This document shows, piece by piece, positions 16,003 through 24,482 of a stretch of DNA of 48,820 nucleotides. The stretch spans positions 1 through 48,820 of the forward strand of contig WLXB01000011.1 in the NCBI GenBank assembly GCA_012103295.1, in the 5' to 3' direction. The position numbers and the translations under genes are program-made. Position 1 is the first letter of the stretch. The number at the start of each line of letters is the position of its first letter. Origin of the DNA: Alphaproteobacteria bacterium (lineage in GTDB: Bacteria > Pseudomonadota > Alphaproteobacteria > Rhodospirillales > Rhodospirillaceae). The notes under the pieces were generated by a model. It was not told the DNA's origin and searched no databases. It was given only the letters and a program-made list of their open reading frames with translations.

Positions 16003-18890
16003 CCCTTAGCCTGCCCCGCGAGAGCCGCTTGTGCCGCCGCCAACCGGGCAATAGGCACTCGGTAGGGCGAACAAGACACATAGTCGAGCCCGATCTCCTG
16101 ACAAAATGCGATTGAGTCTGGATCGCCGCCATGCTCACCGCAAATCCCCAGCTTGATGTTACTACGCGTCTTGCGGCCACGCTCAACGGCAATTTTAATT
16201 AGCTCGCCAACACCCTCTCGATCCAGAGTGGCAAAGGGATCACGTTCGTAAATTCCTTTCGCCGTATAGACCTCAAGCACGGGAGCGCAATCATCCCGAG
16301 ACATCCCAAGAGTCGTTTGGGTGAGATCATTGGTGCCGAAACTAAAGAACTCTGCAGTGTCAGCGATGTCGCCAGCGCGCAGGGCAGCCCGGGGCAGTTC
16401 GATCATTGTTCCCACGACATAGCCAATTTTCTTGCCGCTTTTTTCGAAAACGTCCAACGCGGTCTCTTCGACAACGGCTTTCATCAAATCCAATTCCGCT
16501 TTGGTCCCGACTAGCGGAATCATAATTTCCGGTAGTACATCAGCCCCGCCATCAGCCACCTCAACAGCGGCTTCAAAAATAGCGCGGGCCTGCATGGCGT
16601 AGATTTCGGGATAGGTGACGCCAAGGCGACAGCCACGATGCCCAAGCATGGGGTTCAACTCGGCCAAACGATTGAGCGCGTTATGGACGGTCTCAATAGA
16701 TACCCCAGCAGAGTCCGCCACTTCAGCGATTTCGGTTTCGCTATGGGGCAAAAACTCATGCAACGGGGGGTCTAGCAGACGAACCGTAACTGGGAGCCCC
16801 GCCATAATTTTGAACAGCTTAATAAAGTCATCGCGCTGATGCGGCAGAAGCCGATTGAGCGCGGCTGTCCGCCCCCCCTCATCCGCCGCTAGAATCATGT
16901 GGCGAATACTAATGATGCGTTCTTGATCAAAGAACATATGTTCAGTGCGGCACAGGCCTATTCCTTCTGCACCAAACTTAAGCGCTGTTTCCGCATCGAC
17001 GGGTGTTTCGGCATTGGCTCGAACCTTGAGGCTGCGAATGTCGTCAACCCATTCCATTAGTGTGCCGAAATCACCGGTCATCTCCGGCTCGATTGTCGCA
17101 ACACGGCCGACAAAGACTTCGCCCGTTGAGCCATCCAACGTCAGCATATCCCCTTCGTGAAGGATTTCATCTCGAACACGGAGAAACTTGGCCTTGGCAT
17201 CGACCTGTATTTCGCCCGCGCCTGAAACACAGGGCGTTCCCATCCCACGGGCGACGACTGCCGCATGGCTGGTCATGCCGCCACGTGTTGTCAGAATGCC
17301 TTCGGCGACATGCATCCCGCCAATATCATCTGGACTCGTCTCCCGACGCACCAGAATAACTTTCTCACCCCTCTTCACCCAATCCTCGGCTTCCTCAGCC
17401 GTAAACACGACCTTTCCCGCAGCGGCTCCAGGCGACGCCGGCAGACCACGAGACAAAAGCGTACGTGGCGCGTTGGGGTCGAGCATGGGATGAAGAAGCT
17501 GATCCAATTGTGCAGGGTCTATGCGGGCCACTGCTTCTTCTTTGGCAATCAACCCTTCGTTGGCCATATCGACGGCGATTTTAAGCGATGCCTTTGACGT
17601 TCGCTTACCGCCACGAGTTTGCAGCATCCAGAGCTTGCCTTTCTGGATGGTGAACTCCATATCTTGCATGTCGCGATAATGGCGTTCGAGCTTGTCGCGA
17701 ATGGCAACCAGCTCCTGGTACATTTTAGGCATTGATTCTTCCATCGCTGGAAGTTTTGAGTCTTGCGCATCCTTACCAACGATAGTGATCTGTTGTGGTG
17801 TGCGAATTCCGGCGACAACATCCTCGCCCTGCGCGTTGACAAGATATTCACCGTAAAATTCATTGTCGCCGTTGGAGGGATCGCGGGAGAAACACACACC
17901 GGTGGCGCAATCTTCGCCCATATTGCCGAACACCATAGACTGGATGTTCACGGCAGTGCCCCAGGCATCAGGAATGTCATGCAACGAGCGATAAGTGATT
18001 GCCCGTTGGTTCATCCAGCTTCCAAATACTGCACCGACCGCACCCCAAAGCTGGTCGTGCGGGTCTTGGGGAAACGCCGCGCCGCTATCTTTTTCGACCG
18101 TCTCTTTGTATGTCGCCACCAACTCTTTGAGATCGTCGGCAGTCAGGTCCGTATCCTGATCTACGCCTTTATCTTCCTTCGCCAAATCAAGCAGTTCTTC
18201 GAATGTGTAGTGATCGACGCCCAGCACAACATCGGAATACATCTGAATAAAACGGCGATAACTGTCATAGGCAAAGCGAGCATCACCGGAATGCTTGGCT
18301 AAGCCCTCAACCGTCGCATCGTTGAGGCCAAGGTTGAGCACGGTGTCCATCATCCCTGGCATAGACGCCCGCGCACCGGAGCGAACAGAAACCAGCAACG
18401 GATTAGCGGGGTCGCCGAACTTTGCCCCGATCGTCGCTTCGATACGGTTCAGACCATCATTGACCTGGTCTTTGAGATCGGCCGGGTAAACGCGGCCATG
18501 ATCGTAAAAGTAGGTGCATACACCCGTCGTCACGGTAAATCCCGGCGGCACCGGCACACCGATGGCGCTCATCTCGGCAAGGTTGGCGCCCTTACCCCCC
18601 AGAAGGTCGCGCATCTCGGCCCGGCCATCGGCCTCCCCATCACCAAAGAAATAGACCCACTTGCCATCCTCTTCCGGAGTTGTGCCAACCCCACCAGCCG
18701 AAGGATACAAGTCAGGCCGGAGGTCGCTGCGCGTGACCTTACCGTTGCTCGCTTCTTCCACGGCAATCACCCGTTCTGCCGGAACGCGATCCCACTGGCT
18801 AATGGCTTGGGGCGTGACGTTAATCTTACGCGCCAGAGCCGCTGTACCACCGGCTGCGTCAATTGCTGTTTCTAAAGCCGTGTCGCGCAT
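15999..18890 (-). CDS. ppdK: Pyruvate, phosphate dikinase with N-terminal YdaS/Cro-like HTH domain
   Basis: A 963-residue protein, about 75 residues longer than ordinary PPDK. Residues 1-62 (ALETAIDAAGGTAALARKIN, VTPQAISQWDRVPAERVIAV, SDLRPDLYP) match the YdaS/Cro-like helix-turn-helix family. A short linker (63-76) leads into canonical PPDK from residue 77 (KWVYFFGDG, LLGGKGANLAEM). The phospho-histidine loop GGMTSHAAVVARGMG has His542, and the pyruvate-site cysteine is Cys917 in GICGEHGGDP. The enzyme interconverts pyruvate, ATP and Pi with PEP, AMP and PPi. No ATG lies between the two domains; only an in-frame GTG (codon 44) and TTG (codon 61) could start a shorter form. SD-like GGACGGAT precedes the ATG at 18890. 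A repeat cluster lies just upstream. The domains are seen directly; DNA binding by the fusion is inferred. Confidence 0.93.
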   Translation of the reverse strand: MRDTALETAIDAAGGTAALARKINVTPQAISQWDRVPAERVIAVEEASNGKVTRSDLRPDLYPSAGGVGTTPEEDGKWVYFFGDGEADGRAEMRDLLGGKGANLAEMSAIGVPVPPGFTVTTGVCTYFYDHGRVYPADLKDQVNDGLNRIEATIGAKFGDPANPLLVSVRSGARASMPGMMDTVLNLGLNDATVEGLAKHSGDARFAYDSYRRFIQMYSDVVLGVDHYTFEELLDLAKEDKGVDQDTDLTADDLKELVATYKETVEKDSGAAFPQDPHDQLWGAVGAVFGSWMNQRAITYRSLHDIPDAWGTAVNIQSMVFGNMGEDCATGVCFSRDPSNGDNEFYGEYLVNAQGEDVVAGIRTPQQITIVGKDAQDSKLPAMEESMPKMYQELVAIRDKLERHYRDMQDMEFTIQKGKLWMLQTRGGKRTSKASLKIAVDMANEGLIAKEEAVARIDPAQLDQLLHPMLDPNAPRTLLSRGLPASPGAAAGKVVFTAEEAEDWVKRGEKVILVRRETSPDDIGGMHVAEGILTTRGGMTSHAAVVARGMGTPCVSGAGEIQVDAKAKFLRVRDEILHEGDMLTLDGSTGEVFVGRVATIEPEMTGDFGTLMEWVDDIRSLKVRANAETPVDAETALKFGAEGIGLCRTEHMFFDQERIISIRHMILAADEGGRTAALNRLLPHQRDDFIKLFKIMAGLPVTVRLLDPPLHEFLPHSETEIAEVADSAGVSIETVHNALNRLAELNPMLGHRGCRLGVTYPEIYAMQARAIFEAAVEVADGGADVLPEIMIPLVGTKAELDLMKAVVEETALDVFEKSGKKIGYVVGTMIELPRAALRAGDIADTAEFFSFGTNDLTQTTLGMSRDDCAPVLEVYTAKGIYERDPFATLDREGVGELIKIAVERGRKTRSNIKLGICGEHGGDPDSIAFCQEIGLDYVSCSPYRVPIARLAAAQAALAGQAKG

Positions 18891-18913
18891 ATCCGTCCCG
18901 CTTTTCCGTCTGA

Positions 18914-18980
18914 TGTAAGCAACCAGAAACCATGTAAGTTAAGGCTGGCTTACGTAAGGTAAGCGGAAGCCTTACTTACA
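18914..18980. promoter_or_regulatory. TGTAAG repeat cluster upstream of ppdK (candidate operator)
   Basis: Within 70 bp upstream of ppdK are TGTAAGC at 18914-18920, TGTAAGTTAAGGC at 18933-18945, a perfect palindrome CTTACGTAAG at 18949-18958, and GCCTTACTTACA at 18969-18980. The second and last are near-perfect inverted copies of each other flanking the central palindrome. One more TGTAAGG lies at 19054-19060. This density is unlike the surrounding sequence and is what a multi-site operator would look like. The natural candidate binder is the HTH domain of the PPDK fusion itself (autoregulation), but any other regulator would also fit. No clear -35/-10 pair is visible here. Confidence 0.5.
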
Positions 18981-19088
18981 ATTCGCTGGTCTGAAAAGAC
19001 GAAAAATGGCGCGAAACCGGGATTCGGAAAGATTCCCAAGGATTCCGCGACGATGTAAGGGGTGATTCAATGCCCCGAAAGGAGCAGA

Positions 19089-21161
19089 TCAGCCCTCCAC
19101 GTTCGAGAAGACGGCAACCTGGTCCATGGTCTGGCCGATTCGGGCCAATAAATTGAGATTTGCGGACCGCACCGCCGCGTCATCCGCGTTGACGGTAACC
19201 TTGTCAAAGAACACGTCTAAAGGTTGGCGTAACGTCGCAAGAGCCGACATCGCAGCTGCAAAATCCTCACCGGATAAGGCAGCCTTAACATCCGACTCAA
19301 TCGCACCCAGTCCGGCTGCCAAATCTTGAGCTTCACCCTTCTCTAACGCCGAAACTTCGAACTCGCCTGCGAATGCCGCCTTATCTTTTTTCTCTTCAAT
19401 CCGCACGATATTGGCCGCCCGTTTGTAAGCGGTCAGAAGATTCGATCCGTCGTCGCTACTCAGGAATGCTTCAAGGGCTTTAACCCGTGACATTAACCGC
19501 ACGAGGTCGTCCTCACCGCCCACCGCAAATACCGCCGCGATCAGGTCATGCCGGGCGCCGCGATCTTTTAGATAAACTTTTAGGCGGTCCGCAAAGAACG
19601 TTAAGAGGTCCGAACTCAATGTCGCCTGATTGGCCTTTAGAGCTTTGCCATATGCGCTATGCGCCGTGGCAAAAACATCTGCCAAAGTCAGGCGCAGATT
19701 GTTTTCTAGAATAAGGCGGATGACTCCGAGGGCTGCACGCCTCAAGGCATAGGGATCCTTCGACCCGGTCGGTTTCTGATCAATGCCGAAAAAGCCGACG
19801 AGGGTATCGATCTTATCCGCAAGCGCGACACACACGCTGATAGTTGCCGACGGACAGGTATCGGACGGGCCGAGCGGTGAATAGTGTTCCGCAATAGCGG
19901 CGCAAACAGTGGCGGGTTCTTTATCCTGCTCCGCGTAATAGCGGCCCATAAGGCCTTGTAGGTCAGGAAATTCTGCAACCATGCCGGTCGACAGATCGGC
20001 TTTAGACAAATGCGCTGCACGACGCACATCGGCAACGTCTACGCCGCCTATTACTTCAGCCAAGGCCGCCGCCAATGATTCGAGACGGCTCACCTTATCC
20101 CTAACGGTTCCCAAGTCAGCCTGGAAAACACGCTCGCTCAATTTATCGACGCGGCTCTCTAGTTTTTGTTGGCGATCCTGATCCCAGAAAAACTTAGCGT
20201 CGGATAGACGGGCCCGTAGTACACGCTCATTGCCAGCGATAATCGCCTTACCGTTGTCGGGTGTTTCAATATTCGCGACCAATGCATACCGATTCGAGAA
20301 AGCCTCATCGCTCGTTTCCAGCGCAAAATACTTTTGGTGCTTGCGCATGGCTGAGGTCAGCACTTCCGGTGGCACATCCATAAAAGTGTCGTCGATGGTT
20401 CCTAACAAGGGAACCGGCCATTCCACGAGACCCGTTACTTCTTCTAACAATCCCGGGTCATCAGGGACCGACAGGCCCTCGGCCTTGGCCAGTTTGGCGA
20501 TACCGTCAGCAATCAACGCGCGACGACGATCTTGATCGATCACGACCTTCGCCGCTTCAAGCGCCTTCAAGTAATCGTCAAATCCAGAAACGGCGATCAC
20601 ATCGGGTGCTAGAAAACGATGCCCGACTGTCTCAGCACCGGCGGAAACATCCGCATAAGACACCGGCACCACCGCACCATCGAACAGGCAAAGAATGCCA
20701 TGAAGCGGGCGGACCCAACGGACATCGCCGGACGCCCAGCGCATGGACTTGGGCCAAGGCAGGGCCGCTAAAGCAGTTTCGATGACGTCTTTAAGAACGT
20801 CCGCGGCTGGACGCCCCTTTCTTTCAATCACGGCGAAATAGAATTGACCTTTTGGCAGGTCGCGCACCTCGGCTTCATCGACAGACGATAACCCGTTGGC
20901 TTTGAGAAACCCTGCAATGGCTTTCTCTGGAGCGCCAACACCTGGACCCTTGCGCTCATCTGTTACATCAGGCTGCGCCGTCGGGAGGTCTCCGACAACA
21001 ACAGTTAGTCGACGCGGCCCGGCGAATGCGTCGAGCCGCCCATGACTAAGACCTGACCCTTTAAGGCCGTCTGCAATAAGGCGTTTTAAATCACCCGCAG
21101 CCCGCGCTTGCATGCGCGCTGGTATTTCTTCGGAAAGCAACTCTAGTAGTAACTCTGCCAC
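19089..21161 (-). CDS. glyS: Glycine--tRNA ligase beta subunit
   Basis: A 690-residue beta subunit of the bacterial alpha2-beta2 glycyl-tRNA synthetase, a normal length. It opens MAELLLELLSEEIPARMQ, the standard N-terminus, and has LGTIDDTFMDVPPEVLTSAM, RKHQKYFALE and the C-terminal DFFDKVTVNADD-type block (here VFFDKVTVNADDAAVR), which belongs to the DALR-like anticodon/tRNA-binding tail. It charges tRNA-Gly together with GlyQ. It follows glyQ by 3 bp on the same strand. Its stop is about 200 bp from the start of ppdK, leaving room for the ppdK promoter and the TGTAAG cluster. Confidence 0.96.
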   Translation of the reverse strand: MAELLLELLSEEIPARMQARAAGDLKRLIADGLKGSGLSHGRLDAFAGPRRLTVVVGDLPTAQPDVTDERKGPGVGAPEKAIAGFLKANGLSSVDEAEVRDLPKGQFYFAVIERKGRPAADVLKDVIETALAALPWPKSMRWASGDVRWVRPLHGILCLFDGAVVPVSYADVSAGAETVGHRFLAPDVIAVSGFDDYLKALEAAKVVIDQDRRRALIADGIAKLAKAEGLSVPDDPGLLEEVTGLVEWPVPLLGTIDDTFMDVPPEVLTSAMRKHQKYFALETSDEAFSNRYALVANIETPDNGKAIIAGNERVLRARLSDAKFFWDQDRQQKLESRVDKLSERVFQADLGTVRDKVSRLESLAAALAEVIGGVDVADVRRAAHLSKADLSTGMVAEFPDLQGLMGRYYAEQDKEPATVCAAIAEHYSPLGPSDTCPSATISVCVALADKIDTLVGFFGIDQKPTGSKDPYALRRAALGVIRLILENNLRLTLADVFATAHSAYGKALKANQATLSSDLLTFFADRLKVYLKDRGARHDLIAAVFAVGGEDDLVRLMSRVKALEAFLSSDDGSNLLTAYKRAANIVRIEEKKDKAAFAGEFEVSALEKGEAQDLAAGLGAIESDVKAALSGEDFAAAMSALATLRQPLDVFFDKVTVNADDAAVRSANLNLLARIGQTMDQVAVFSNVEG

Positions 21162-21164
21162 GAC

Positions 21165-22049
21165 CTAGCCCTCCCCGTTAGAGCCTTGGCTTTCCAGCCA
21201 CGCTTCACAACAGGATTTGGCAAGGGCACGAACGCGTCCGATGTAAGCAGCTCGCTCGGTCACGCTGATAACGCCGCGAGCATCAAGTAAATTGAATGCG
21301 TGACTGGCCTTGATGCAGTGATCATAGGCCGGCAACGCCAGTTTGCTGTTCAATAAAGATTGGCACTCTGCTTCTGAATCAGAGAAGTGACGCAACAGCA
21401 TGTCAGTGTTGGCATGTTCAAAGTTGTGTGCCGAGTATTCCCGTTCAGCTTGTAGAAAAATGTCGCCGTAGGTTACGCCTTCGTCGTTAAACGCCAGATC
21501 GTAAACCCGCTCCACGCCCTGCACATACATCGCCAAGCGCTCGAGGCCGTAGGTCAGCTCGACCGCCACAGGAGAACAATCAATGCCGCCGACCTGCTGG
21601 AAATACGTAAACTGGGTGACTTCCATGCCGTCACACCATACTTCCCAGCCTAGACCCCACGCGCCAAGTGTCGGGCTTTCCCAATCATCTTCAACAAAGC
21701 GAATGTCATGGGCCAAAGCGTCAATGCCGATCGCCTTAAGGCTTTCGAGATAGAGACCTTGAGCATCCTCGGGAGACGGTTTGAGAATTACCTGAAACTG
21801 ATAGTAGTGCTGCAGCCGGTTTGGGTTTTCACCATACCGGCCATCGGTGGGCCGACGCGACGGCTGTACATAAGCCGCCTTCCAGGGTTTAGGGCCTAGT
21901 GCTCTTAGGGTCGTCGCCGGATGAAACGTTCCGGCCCCCATCTCCATATCGTATGGCTGAAGAATGACGCACCCCTGTTCCGCCCAGAATGACTGAAGCT
22001 TGAGGATAAGGCCCTGAAAACTGGGCGCCTGGGTTTGCGCGGCGGCCAT
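21165..22049 (-). CDS. glyQ: Glycine--tRNA ligase alpha subunit
   Basis: A 294-residue alpha subunit with the class II synthetase catalytic core. Family blocks are [74 protein letters not shown] and [13 protein letters not shown]. It activates glycine and, with GlyS, charges tRNA-Gly. It is the first of the glyQ-glyS pair; a stem-loop and a possible promoter lie in the 127 bp upstream. The start is the ATG at 22049, preceded by a weak ribosome-binding site. The N-terminal 8-10 residues (MAAAQTQAP) are a slightly long but ordinary extension. Confidence 0.97.
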   Translation of the reverse strand: MAAAQTQAPSFQGLILKLQSFWAEQGCVILQPYDMEMGAGTFHPATTLRALGPKPWKAAYVQPSRRPTDGRYGENPNRLQHYYQFQVILKPSPEDAQGLYLESLKAIGIDALAHDIRFVEDDWESPTLGAWGLGWEVWCDGMEVTQFTYFQQVGGIDCSPVAVELTYGLERLAMYVQGVERVYDLAFNDEGVTYGDIFLQAEREYSAHNFEHANTDMLLRHFSDSEAECQSLLNSKLALPAYDHCIKASHAFNLLDARGVISVTERAAYIGRVRALAKSCCEAWLESQGSNGEG

Positions 22050-22063
22050 GGTTAAAGTCCGTT

Positions 22064-22097
22064 AGGGGTTAACTGAACACAAAGGGTGAAAACCCCT
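22064..22097 (-). promoter_or_regulatory. Stem-loop in glyQ leader
   Basis: AGGGGTT at 22064-22070 and AACCCCT at 22091-22097 are perfectly complementary over 7 bp with a 20-nt loop, ending 14 bp before the glyQ start codon. A weak promoter match for glyQ lies just beyond it on the minus strand (TTGATT at 22136-22131, 17-bp spacer, TAGCTT at 22113-22108), which would put the stem in the leader transcript. It could modulate glyQS translation, or be incidental. It is not a T-box: there is no antiterminator-like region or T-run. Confidence 0.3.
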
Positions 22098-22176
22098 TAC
22101 GCGGCGCAAGCTACTCGCCGATTCGGCTGGAATCAAGGATTCCTGCAACGCGAAGCGGCGGTGGCACAGGCCATTG

Positions 22177-22449
22177 TTATTTCTGCATCGGGCAATCTTT
22201 AGGAGCCCGCCCACACCCTGGGTTTAGTCCCGCCGCGACATAGGCTCCGCAAGCGGGGCAAGCCGTCAGATCCTCGACGGCATTCGCACTCTGAGCAGCA
22301 GCCTCTTCAGCGGCCTTTTGCGCCTTATCGACCCGAGGCTTAGGTTTTGGGTCGCCGCCAGTCAGCTGGTTTATTTTGCGGTAGACCCACCAGACGGTAA
22401 CGATCATCACAGCGGTGAAGAGAAGTTTTGACAGACTGAATCCGAACAT
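22177..22449 (-). CDS. Small membrane protein with C-terminal zinc-ribbon-like motif
   Basis: A 90-residue hypothetical protein. One hydrophobic N-terminal helix (SLSKLLFTAVMIVTVWWVY) is followed by a charged, Ala/Lys/Glu-rich linker. The cysteine-rich tail has CPACGAY near residue 63, then PGCGRAPKDCP, suggesting a small zinc-binding knuckle on the cytoplasmic side. It starts 11 bp after the S49 peptidase stop, so the two are probably co-transcribed. A GTG at 22482 with a GAGGAG upstream would give an 11-residue longer form overlapping the peptidase gene; I prefer the ATG at 22449 because the extension reads as the peptidase tail in another frame. Function is unknown. Confidence 0.7.
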   Translation of the reverse strand: MFGFSLSKLLFTAVMIVTVWWVYRKINQLTGGDPKPKPRVDKAQKAAEEAAAQSANAVEDLTACPACGAYVAAGLNPGCGRAPKDCPMQK

Positions 22450-22460
22450 CGTGACCGGCC

Positions 22461-23330
22461 CTAAAGCCCGAAGCGCGCCCACAGGGCACGCTCCTCGGCG
22501 GCAGCAATAAGGTCACCGGACCAATTGTGTGACGCCAACATATCAGCCCCACCAAAACGTTTTTGCAGCCAGCCACCCTGCCGTTGCACAGGCATGAACC
22601 GGACCTTTTCGCCCAGTTTCCCTCGCATGATCGACCGCATCTCGCCGAGGCCATCGACCAGGCCCTTTTTAATCGCACGCTCTCCGGTCCAGACGTCCCC
22701 ATTAAACAGTGTTTTGTCGGCCCCTTTAAGTTTGTCGCCCCGGCGTGACTTCACATAAGCCTTAAACTGGCCGTGAATATCTTTTTGCAACTCAAGTAGA
22801 CGCTTAATGTCGTCAGGGTTTTCCGCCTTAAAGGGGTCAAGCATGCTTTTGTTGTCACCTTGAGCATAGACGCGCCGCTCAACGCCGATTTTCTCGAGCA
22901 AATCAGGAAACCCAAAACTAGCTGCGATGACACCGACGGACCCCACAATCGACATCGCGTCGGCGTAAATCTCGTCGGCTGAACACGCCAGCCAATAGCC
23001 GCCGGACGCTGCAACATCTTCTGTAAAAGCGTAGACCGGTATTTCTTTTTCTTCAGACAATTGCCGAATGCGGCCAGCAATAAGGGCGGATTGTACTGGC
23101 GAGCCCCCTGGCGAATTGACTTGGAGAGCAACGGCGCTAACCCCACGCTTGCCGAACGCCCGGCGAAGCGGCATCTCAAGGGAAGCCAGATTCAAGCTGC
23201 GCCGACCGATGCCCGACGACATGCCTATGGCGCCGTTCAACTTTACCACACTCACCAGAGGTGAAGAGCCGCGCACCATCGACCCACCGAACCGAGCCGC
23301 AAATTCATTAAAATGATCAATCACTGCCAT
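22461..23330 (-). CDS. S49-family signal peptide peptidase (SppA-like)
   Basis: A 289-residue serine protease of the SppA/ClpP-like fold. The Ser-Lys pair is seen as Ser109 in EDVAASGGYWLACSADEIYA and Lys161 in GDNKSMLDPF; NSPGG at 72-76 lies in the substrate-binding strand. Length fits the short SppA type with one protease domain. Unlike many SppA proteins I see no N-terminal membrane helix. The frame extends to 23447, but the extra 39 codons overlap the 3' end of the methyltransferase gene, so I start at the ATG at 23330 (MAVIDHFNEFAARFGG). Family members degrade cleaved signal peptides or membrane peptides; substrate here is unknown. The small zinc-ribbon gene follows. Confidence 0.88.
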   Translation of the reverse strand: MAVIDHFNEFAARFGGSMVRGSSPLVSVVKLNGAIGMSSGIGRRSLNLASLEMPLRRAFGKRGVSAVALQVNSPGGSPVQSALIAGRIRQLSEEKEIPVYAFTEDVAASGGYWLACSADEIYADAMSIVGSVGVIAASFGFPDLLEKIGVERRVYAQGDNKSMLDPFKAENPDDIKRLLELQKDIHGQFKAYVKSRRGDKLKGADKTLFNGDVWTGERAIKKGLVDGLGEMRSIMRGKLGEKVRFMPVQRQGGWLQKRFGGADMLASHNWSGDLIAAAEERALWARFGL

Positions 23331-23379
23331 AGGCACACCATAGACGTCGGAAACACATTGGTTAAGGGAAGAACTGGGG

Positions 23380-24129
23380 TTAAGAGAGGAACTGTAACGT
23401 TTCACCGTCACGCAAAACAGCGTTCGCCTCGTCGGTGTAGGTGTCATCGTCTGCGTGAAGCACGAGACCCGGGCAAAGGGTTGCTGGTGACCTACGATCT
23501 TTACGAGCCGTCACGATTACTCTTTTGGCTGCCGTATTTGTCTTCGGCCATAACGGGATCACCGTCGTTGCACCGCAACCCGATAGCGCCTGAATAATAT
23601 CGGCCAACCGCTCAGCACGATGAATAATGGAGAACAGCCCGTCTCGCCGCAGCAAAGACAGGCTTCGCGTAATCCAAGAGCGCAAAGACAAATCTGTCAC
23701 GGCGTGGGTCGCATCTTGACCGGGTCGCGTCGGCACCGTCCCCGCTTCGAAAAAAGGGGGATTTGTCATCACGACGTCGAATGCAGCGGCCCAACTATCG
23801 GGTGGGTCTGCAAGGTCCCCCATTACAATTTCTGACCGCTTAGAAAAATCATTCTCCTGAATGCCGCGGCGCGCCATTTTTACGAACGGTTCATGCTGCT
23901 CTAGGCCGACACCCTGGACTGTGCTCAAACGAGACAGGAGACAAAACAACGCCGCACCGGTGCCACATCCAACATCCAGAACCCGAGAGTTGGGCGGCGT
24001 AGCAATGGAGGCCGCCAATAAAACGGGATCAACGGCGACACGATAACCGTCTTGGGGCTGAACAATTTTTACGCGCCCACCCAAAAGCATATCGGTGGTC
24101 GTATTCGTCCCCGTTTCCTGACGTATCAT
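23380..24129 (-). CDS. TrmN6/YfiC-like SAM-dependent methyltransferase
   Basis: A 249-residue class I methyltransferase. The SAM-binding loop is LDVGCGTGAA (51-60) and the N6-adenine/N5-glutamine signature NPPF is at 123-126 in DVVMTNPPFFEAG. The opening TTDMLLGGRVKIVQPQDGYR is that of tRNA1(Val) adenine-37 N6-methyltransferase (TrmN6/YfiC) family members. The likely reaction is N6 methylation of tRNA adenine, but related proteins methylate other targets. Its start overlaps the stop of the DUF2007 gene by 4 bp, so translation is probably coupled. The SppA-like gene follows after 49 bp. Confidence 0.87.
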   Translation of the reverse strand: MIRQETGTNTTTDMLLGGRVKIVQPQDGYRVAVDPVLLAASIATPPNSRVLDVGCGTGAALFCLLSRLSTVQGVGLEQHEPFVKMARRGIQENDFSKRSEIVMGDLADPPDSWAAAFDVVMTNPPFFEAGTVPTRPGQDATHAVTDLSLRSWITRSLSLLRRDGLFSIIHRAERLADIIQALSGCGATTVIPLWPKTNTAAKRVIVTARKDRRSPATLCPGLVLHADDDTYTDEANAVLRDGETLQFLS

Positions 24130-24341
24130 TGAAAATAGTCAGGACAGATCGCACGCGCCACCTCAGCCGCGGGATCATAATCTTCAGCGCGAACCATAAG
24201 GCGGCGTGGAAAAGAGTCTATTCCGCCGTAGGTGCTGGCAATGTCACCATCAAACTCAATTACCTCGATACCCTCAGCGGACAACGCTGCCTTAAGGGCT
24301 GAAATAACAACAATATCGGTAGTGCGCATAAGCTCTTTCAT
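24126..24341 (-). CDS. DUF2007 family small protein
   Basis: A 71-residue protein starting MKELMRTTDIVVISALKAAL, which matches the DUF2007 (putative signal-transducing) family, as does the middle EGIEVIEFDGDIASTYGGID and the tail PRRLMVRAEDYDPAAEV. The fold is expected to be a small ferredoxin-like domain. An in-frame start at 24377 would add 12 residues not typical of the family, so I use 24341. It overlaps the TrmN6-like gene by 4 bp, a linkage often seen in alphaproteobacteria. Molecular function is not known. It is divergent from the polyprenyl diphosphate synthase gene. Confidence 0.85.
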   Translation of the reverse strand: MKELMRTTDIVVISALKAALSAEGIEVIEFDGDIASTYGGIDSFPRRLMVRAEDYDPAAEVARAICPDYFQ

Positions 24342-24482
24342 GCCCAGCACGGTGAAGCTTACAGCCAAAAATGGCAAGCCCGGACGTACCCGTGAACTTG
24401 CCCCACCTCAGTGGGACCATTATGATTTATGCCTGATACCCAGGACCGCGCAAAACAGCACAGATATAGAAGGCGATCTCAC

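Noticed and set aside
17763-18302. 179-codon plus-strand ORF opposite ppdK
   Set aside because: Shadow of the conserved PPDK coding sequence; no independent support.
22050-22176. T-box or other known tRNA-sensing leader for glyQS
   Set aside because: No T-box consensus, no terminator/antiterminator pair and no T-run.
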